Below, piece after piece: positions 59,005-64,000 of a stretch of DNA of 64,000 nucleotides (position 1 is its first letter; each line of letters opens with the position of its first letter). The notes under the pieces are model-generated. The model saw nothing but the letters and a program-made list of their open reading frames with translations. It made no database searches and was not told the DNA's origin. Both the position numbers and the translations under genes were made by a program. Source of the stretch: Pleurotus djamor (lineage: Eukaryota > Basidiomycota > Agaricomycetes > Agaricales > Pleurotaceae). Location of the stretch: contig JAPEVF010000121.1 in assembly GCA_029747585.1 (NCBI GenBank), positions 38,931-102,930 of the forward strand, given 5' to 3'.

Positions 59005-60389
59005 TCATGTAGTATGAGCGATAGGAGCGTTGATGGGAATCGCAACACCAGGTTCGGTGTAATCGCCAACGACTTGCACTCCGGCGCCTGCATTGAATAC
59101 CATAGCGCTCGAAGAGCCACCAAAGTGGAACATTCCCAGTTCGTCACCTCGATTGACGTGCTGTCCTTCAAAGACAGTGGCCTCACAGGTTGAGATTTCA
59201 GTCATACCAATGGCGATGAAACACATCAAGCCGATTTGAGTATTGTCGGCTTCGATGAAGATGAGTTGGCGAGCAGCGGTATTGGCGAAGAAGCGAAGCG
59301 ACTGGAGGTAGGGAGGGAGATCATCTGGACCAGTCTCCATACCGATTGTGGAGGGAGCCTGGGCAAAGTATGTCCCAGGCACGTCAACGATCTTTCTGAT
59401 GGTACCGTTTACGGGTGCGTGCCAGCGATGATAGCCGGTCGTGTTGAGGAAAGTCTGGATAACAGTGCCTCCGACGAAGGATTCAACGGACTCGTCGCCT
59501 GCGAGCAGGTGAACGAGAGAATATGCTTCGTCCTTGATGAAGAGTTCGTCGGTCATTTGGACATTGTTCTGGATGGCGTACAGGGCAGACTCGCATGCCG
59601 CGCCAATAAGGCGGAGGTCGCTGATGTCACCAGTGGGACGATCGAACGCCGCATCACGGAAGCGACGAACGNAAAAAGTCTTCGTAAGAGGTGAAGCCCC
59701 AGGCGTCTTTGCTGGAATCGGCGATAAACACTTCCTCGAAGGTCCTCCCAGGGTACTCTTTCATCATCGCATCGATAGCTTCGGTAGAGAACCATCCATT
59801 GATGTCGCTGTTGAGAACCGAGGTAGAATCCTTCGATAATAAGTACCGTTCCCACGTCTGCAACATGTTCTTGAATTGGAGGTTAAGCGACTCCTTCGTA
59901 AACGCGGAAAAGCCGCCCTCGGTGTTCATAACTCGGGCCATGATCATGTACATGGGAGGACCGAGAGATCCAAAGGAAGGCGCCTCCCGGAAGATCTCGT
60001 TGAACATGAGCAACATCTCCTGGTAGGACGTCGGCTAACGGCAAGCATTGTACGTAAGTAAAGGGATACACGCAGAAAAGCTCGAGCACACTGACCGATT
60101 CAGTCATGCCATCGAACATACGGACGAGGTCGGTGAAAACCACGGCGTTGCCTTCGATGAAGTCCTTGAACTGTTGAACGGGCGCAAGAAGCTCGGGTAC
60201 GCCGTCTCCAATGGAATAAGGTAAGCCTGGACCAGGCATCCTCTTTGCAAGGGGAGAAATCTTCTTGTGGAGTTTGGACATCCACTTTTCGTAGGCATCG
60301 GGGCTCTCTGGAAGCCATCCGAAACGGCGAAAGGCTTCGACTGGAGGGCGAAGAGTGCGGGGGTTCAAAGAAGAGATGTGAGTAGTCAT
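59005..60389 (-). CDS. PsiD-like decarboxylase (phosphatidylserine-decarboxylase family)
   Basis: A pyruvoyl-type decarboxylase of the fungal PSDC group that includes the tryptophan decarboxylase PsiD. Start MTTHISSLNPRTLRPPVEAF. The fungal N-terminal domain shows VQQFKDFIEGNAVVFTDLVR, PTSYQEMLLMFNEIFREAPS and LGPPMYMIMARVMNT. The PSD core shows YEDFFVRRF, YHRWHAPVNGTI, VPGTYFAQAPSTIG, GMTEISTCEATVFEGQHVNR and the autocatalytic cleavage site in HFGGSSSAM, where a Ser becomes the pyruvoyl group. Similarity to PsiD is strong in these blocks. The N at 59672 breaks the frame in a run of A; ignoring it gives YEDFFVRRF. There are no psi-type methyltransferase, kinase or P450 genes nearby. The substrate may be an aromatic amino acid, which is unproven. 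Confidence 0.88.
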
Positions 60390-61243
60390 ATTGGGTTGTG
60401 GTTTGTAGTCTTGCAGACCTGGGGATTACTGGAACGATGTGCTGCCTTTTATAGGCTTAGTTGGGTGTGGGGAGACCTCTACGAGACGGGTACTCGTTCA
60501 GAGCGAGGCTCTGTGGCACTGGTGGTACGACGGAGGCGAATAAGCAGCCGAACGAAGACTTGCATCTGGAAAACGCATGAAAACTGTATGGCGTAAGTGG
60601 TGGAAAGCGGATGAAAGCAAAAGCTTTGTGACATAAGGAGGCTCCAGATTTTGGGGTCTTGAATGTATGATAGCCCTTCTGGTTCGCTGCGGTGCCCATC
60701 TGATGCGAAAAGAAGACCTGACATGGTTATCTTTGTCGAATCAGAGGTGAGGATTGGGGTGCCTTGACATAATGAAGTAGATGTCGGTAACCGTGAGCTG
60801 CTTTCTCTGTTCCTCTACAGCTTCAGGGCGGTTTAAGCGGCTGTTTGGAGTTGGGACGACTTCGATAAGTAGCTTAAGTTTGGGGTCCTTCGATTTGCCT
60901 TCGATGGAGAAGGGAAAGTAAAGTCTGGGGAAACATCGGACTTGGGAATTAGGTGCATGGCTAGTATCCAGAACGATACTAGTATCTCGATACAAGCCTA
61001 AGAATGAGTTTTTTTCAATTGTTCCTCAGAAGCATGATCGGGCTAAGTGAGAAACTGGTTAAGTTAGGAAGATTGGATTACATTCCGTCCTGGATATCGA
61101 TGGTAAGCGCACACTAATTATAGTGTCATACAAGGGCACACCAGTGTCAGGGTCTCCCAAAATGAATAGACCGACATCATCCCTCCAAGGGTCTGCGAGC
61201 TTGAGACTTGTTCACGACAACTTTGAATATCAGTTCACGCCGC
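60390..61243. other. Intergenic, 854 bases
   Basis: Upstream of the decarboxylase and downstream of DSP2, both on the minus strand. Short open frames only (for example 85 codons at 60741-60995), with no recognisable domain. Confidence 0.5.
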
Positions 61244-61929
61244 TCACGAGGCGACCACCACTTCCACCGCATCGGTTTTGGTGGACTTTGGAGACTTTGT
61301 GCTGCCGACAATGGTAGTCATCGCTGCACTGACGAACCGAGTGATACTACTTGAGGGCTTGTCCGCAGCAAGTATGTCTTCGTATGTCTCCAGTTGTCGC
61401 CTAAATCCGATATTTGGGCATACGATGGTTCGCCGTTCTTGAACGTAGGCAATGGACTTGGGCGCAGTCATGCCCTTTGTAGCCATCACGTACGCACACA
61501 CGACCGTAGCACTTCTGCTTATTCCTTGGACGCAATGTACCTTGTTGAGTTCAACTTCAGTACCCAGGATTGCCTGGCCCTTACGAATCCATGTGAACTC
61601 ACCAAAACTTTCGCATCCTTGCTTTCTTTCAAGGCGTCTCTGATGAAACTGGTTGTTTCTTCAAGGCGCGACAGAATATCACAGTCGAAACGATCTGATA
61701 GGTTTACGTGCAACCGTTTCTCCGCATCTATCCATTCAGGCAGCGCGTTCGGAGTGAAATCGACCACTGAAACGACGTGAGTTATACCCAGTCGCTTCAA
61801 CGCTTCCGAGTCGGTCGCGGTACCATAGTCGGAGAGGTAGACTCTGGGGACTATGAGAGAGGCTTCACGACCGAATTGTGCAATAGCTTTGTTGCGCTTT
61901 TGCCACCTGGATGCAGGGAAGGAGAGCAT
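61244..61929 (-). CDS. Dual-specificity protein phosphatase, copy 2 (DSP2)
   Basis: Paralogue of DSP1 with the same single intron position. Exons 61603-61929 and 61244-61540 encode 207 residues. Motifs: [66 protein letters not shown] and the signature HCVQGISRS (His111, Cys112, Arg118), then [20 protein letters not shown] and VQERRTIVCPNIGFRRQLE. Compared with DSP1 it has a longer N-terminus and a C-terminal Ser/Lys-rich tail of about 30 residues (SAAMTTIVGSTKSPKSTKTD). Catalytic residues are intact. It is divergent from TM2 with only 85 bases between the start codons, so the two probably share a promoter. Confidence 0.93.
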
Positions 61930-62014
61930 TCTTGAGCGAAGCGCCCGCTGGCCACGCTCGGGCCTATAACCGTGACCACAGCCGATTCGGTCATCTTGTG
62001 TTGACCTTGACACC
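61930..62014. promoter_or_regulatory. 85-base divergent promoter, DSP2 / TM2
   Basis: Only 85 bases separate the start codons of the phosphatase and the membrane protein. Both promoters and leaders must lie here or overlap the genes, which suggests coupled expression. No TATA box is apparent. A downstream start for either gene would lengthen this gap. Confidence 0.5.
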
Positions 62015-63119
62015 ATGTGTGCAGCTACCATGTCGCCCCCATGCAACACAACCAGCCCACCACCCGCGTACCAAGAACATGATTTCGCGGACCCTGAGCC
62101 ATTAGGCCATCCCAGCACAATCACTGAGTCGATTCCACCTAGCGAACGGACACCTCTGAAATCGGCCACGAGTGCATGCAACGTTCATCACGACCGTGTA
62201 TGGACCTGCTTCTTTACCTTCATGATTACTTTGCTTGTTGTGCTCCTTTTTGAATCAACCACATACGTTAATCCAAACATTCAAGCGATCATTCGCGAGA
62301 AGTGGTCTCTTGAAGTCGAAGAGCATGTAATCCTTCAAAAGAAATGGGCCAAAGATCGTGCTGAATTGGACGAAGCGAAGAGGGATTGGGAAACTGGAAG
62401 AGCAAGTGAGGGAGGAGAGGAGGAGGTTGAATATTCGGTTTGAAGTGCCACATCCCAACGCCCATTGCAATAGCTATGGAAAGCGTGTCTATTCCGCGCA
62501 ATTACTCAATATTGGTGACTCGATGGACTCGGTTCTCCGTGTAAGTGCTTGTCGAGAGACCACTGTCGAAATCCATGGCACCAGCGTAAGCCCAGCGTAC
62601 TGTCAAGATATGGTAAGCTCATCGTCAATACATTATTTGCGGGCAATATCAATATAGCTGATTCATGGTTCTATCAGGACGAGAGCGGAGGTATCCGGGG
62701 ATTCTGGGTCATCGACGACGCTACCTGCTCGCCACAGTACACCAGATTCGAAGACAAGGTAGGTCACCGCTTTCTTCGTTTTATTCTTGTCTCAGTCGAA
62801 TTACACTAGGGCTGTACGGCGGTTGGTTCTCGTACTAGAGTGAGTCCATCTCTTCATTGCCGTTCTCTGTCTAACCTTGATTCAACTCTAGGCATATCAC
62901 GGTTACTTGGATGGTCTTCAGCACGGTGATGACTGGCGCGTGATGTGCTCTACCACGCCAGCCAGCATGTTTGGCCACCATTTCAATTCGCCTACACGTT
63001 GTGATTGGTTTGTAAGCACCCATGGAATTATTCAGGTTGACATTGTCTCATTCGATGCTCCTTGGTAGGGTCCCTTTGAGATCTGGGGTATCTGGGAAGT
63101 ACCGGACAGCGACTGTTGA
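62015..63119 (+). CDS. Single-pass membrane coiled-coil protein, copy 2 (TM2), with apparent frameshift
   Basis: Paralogue of TM1. Starts MCAATMSPPCNTTSPPPAYQ, a Pro-rich tail with a second possible start at Met6. The membrane segment is TCFFTFMITLLVVLLFESTT, then a shorter charged rod (EVEEHVILQKKWAKDRAELD). Near 62390-62410 the frame changes by one base: upstream reads KRDWE, while the homologous continuation LEEQVREERRRLNIRFEVPH is in another frame. No convincing intron covers this without deleting rod residues that align with TM1. The C-terminal domain is then intact across introns: AHCNSYGKRVYSAQLLN, GFWVIDDATCSP, KGCTAVGS, YHGYLDGLQHGDDWRVMCST, GHHFNSPTRCD and FEIWGIWEVPDSDC. It is either a sequencing slip or an early pseudogene. 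Confidence 0.7.
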
Positions 63120-63436
63120 ACGTGTTAGCGGTTTAATGACCCGCGTATTGGATTTTCTCCCTCGTTGCTTTTGTTGCCCTTCTACTGTTCTTGTTAGTCT
63201 CTTCCCTCATTTGCCACTGTCGCTTGTACCATCGCTCTGCTTGCCGTTACGGCATGTAGCATATTTTGTATCATGAATTTCCATTCATTTATTTATATCG
63301 AATGTTCCCGCTCACGGCGCGAAACAGCGTCTCACACCATGGACGAGTGTGAGCATCGAAGCGGTCGAAAAAAGTCGAAGTGAATTGGCAACATAGATAG
63401 TAGGTGTATCAAGGGTAAATACATCAACAATTATTT
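63120..63436. other. Intergenic, 317 bases
   Basis: Convergent region between TM2 and the family A fragment. Nothing else is recognisable. Confidence 0.5.
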
Positions 63437-63705
63437 CTATCCTTGGAATCGCAACTGGGGTATAGAGGACGCTGCATTCGGAAGATTGTCCACCACATTC
63501 ATGTGGTTGATACAAGTCTGAACCACGGCCTGAGATGGCCCGCAGTCGATAGCGAAAGTATTGGAGCCATCGTTGTAGTTGTTGAACATGCAGAAGAGCC
63601 GATTGCCGTTAGTGTCGACAACGTGGAGATCTGCAAGTCCGGCACCCTGGCCACCAGTGCATCCAAGATCCCAAGTTGCGACACGGAAATTAGCACCAGT
63701 TTGGC
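63437..63705 (-). pseudogene. Family A C-terminal fragment, copy 3, truncated by rDNA
   Basis: On the minus strand the reading frame runs GANFRVATWDLGCTGGQGAG, then GNRLFCMFNNYNDGSNTFAI, DCGPSQAVVQTCINHMNVVD and the end IPQLRFQG followed by a stop at 63437-63439. This is closer to copy 1 (CGPSQNVV) than to copy 2 (CGSSLNAV). Upstream of GQTGANF the homology stops abruptly at 63704-63705, where 5.8S rRNA sequence begins. Only about 88 codons of a protein of more than 1000 residues remain. It is a pseudogene if the junction is real, or a whole gene cut by misassembly if not. Confidence 0.85.
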
Positions 63706-63810
63706 GAAATGCGATAAGTAATGTGAATTGCAGAATTCAGTGAATCATCGAATCTTTGAACGCACCTTGCGCCCTTTGGTATTCCGAAGGGCATGCCTGT
63801 TTGAGTGTCA
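63704..63810 (+). rRNA. 5.8S rRNA, 3' two-thirds (5' end missing)
   Basis: The sequence GCGAAATGCGATAAGTAATG and what follows (TGAATTGCAG, TCATCGAATCTTTGAACGCA, TTTGAGTGTCA) is the invariant 3' part of fungal 5.8S rRNA. About 107 of roughly 158 bases are present. The first 50 bases, ITS1 and 18S are absent; family A sequence takes their place. Confidence 0.93.
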
Positions 63811-64000
63811 TTAAATTCTCAAACTCTATGACTTTATTGTTGTAGCTGTTTGGATTGTTGGGGGTTGCTGGCTTCTTTCTTTGAAGTCGGCTCCTCTTAA
63901 ATGCATTAGCGGGACTTTGTTGCCTCTGCGCATAGTGTGATAATTATCTACGCTAGACGCATGCAATTCTTATATTGTCCAGCTTTCTAATCGTCTCAAG
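63811..64000 (+). other. ITS2, start of the spacer (continues beyond window)
   Basis: Directly follows 5.8S with TTAAATTCTCAAACTC, the usual Agaricomycete ITS2 opening. It also contains TTGTTGGGGGTTGCTGG, CTCCTCTTAAATGCATTAGC, GTGATAATTATCTACGC and TCTAATCGTCTCAAG, all familiar Agaricales ITS2 blocks. The 28S gene is not reached. Confidence 0.9.

Noticed and set aside
59005..60389. Psilocybin-type gene cluster
   Set aside because: Only the decarboxylase is present; no kinase, methyltransferase or P450 gene of that pathway is found within the window.
1..64000. CRISPR arrays, intact transposons and tRNA genes
   Set aside because: No spaced direct repeats, transposase or reverse transcriptase reading frames, and no sequence with a full tRNA pattern were seen.

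Overview
The window looks like nuclear DNA of a mushroom-forming basidiomycete (Agaricomycetes, probably Agaricales). Genes are dense and on both strands, and nearly all are split by many short GT-AG introns of about 50-60 bases. The gene content fits: a two-finger GATA iron repressor of the Urbs1/SreA type, CBM1-tagged pectate lyases and a PsiD-like decarboxylase. At the right edge there is a 5.8S rRNA 3' end followed by ITS2 with an Agaricales-like sequence.

Layout: 1-3.4 kb is the 3' part of a large secreted/membrane protein of unknown function (family A copy 1). 4.1-19.3 kb is housekeeping and regulatory: a VPS9-domain Rab exchange factor, ribosomal protein eL37, the GATA factor, an NTF2-like RGG protein, thymidylate kinase and UBC6. 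19.3-21.5 kb is gene-poor. 21.5-30 kb holds an F-box-like protein, family A copy 2 and a Sld3-like replication factor. 30.2-36.2 kb is an ABCC transporter. 37-39 kb is pectate lyase A. 39.7-52 kb holds a long coiled-coil protein, guanylate kinase, an STK32/YANK kinase, BRF1 and a SLY41-like transporter. 52.9-54.9 kb is pectate lyase B. 55.6-63.1 kb holds two copies of a two-gene unit (single-pass membrane coiled-coil protein plus dual-specificity phosphatase) flanking a sucrase/ferredoxin-like protein and a PsiD-like decarboxylase. 63.4-64 kb is a third, truncated family A copy fused head-on to rDNA.

The window is marked by local duplication: three family A copies, two CBM1-pectate lyases in opposite orientation, and two membrane-protein/phosphatase pairs. 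The repeated pairing of membrane protein and phosphatase is the best candidate for an undescribed functional unit. The rDNA junction is either an rDNA boundary or an assembly chimera.

The N bases carry information. In the kinase and pectate lyase B genes, 18 of 19 exonic Ns fall on third codon positions, as expected for collapsed allelic differences. Five isolated exonic Ns elsewhere each break a reading frame that is restored when the N is ignored. All gene models below were spliced by eye, so exon edges are provisional. Functions come from recognising motifs, not from database searches.
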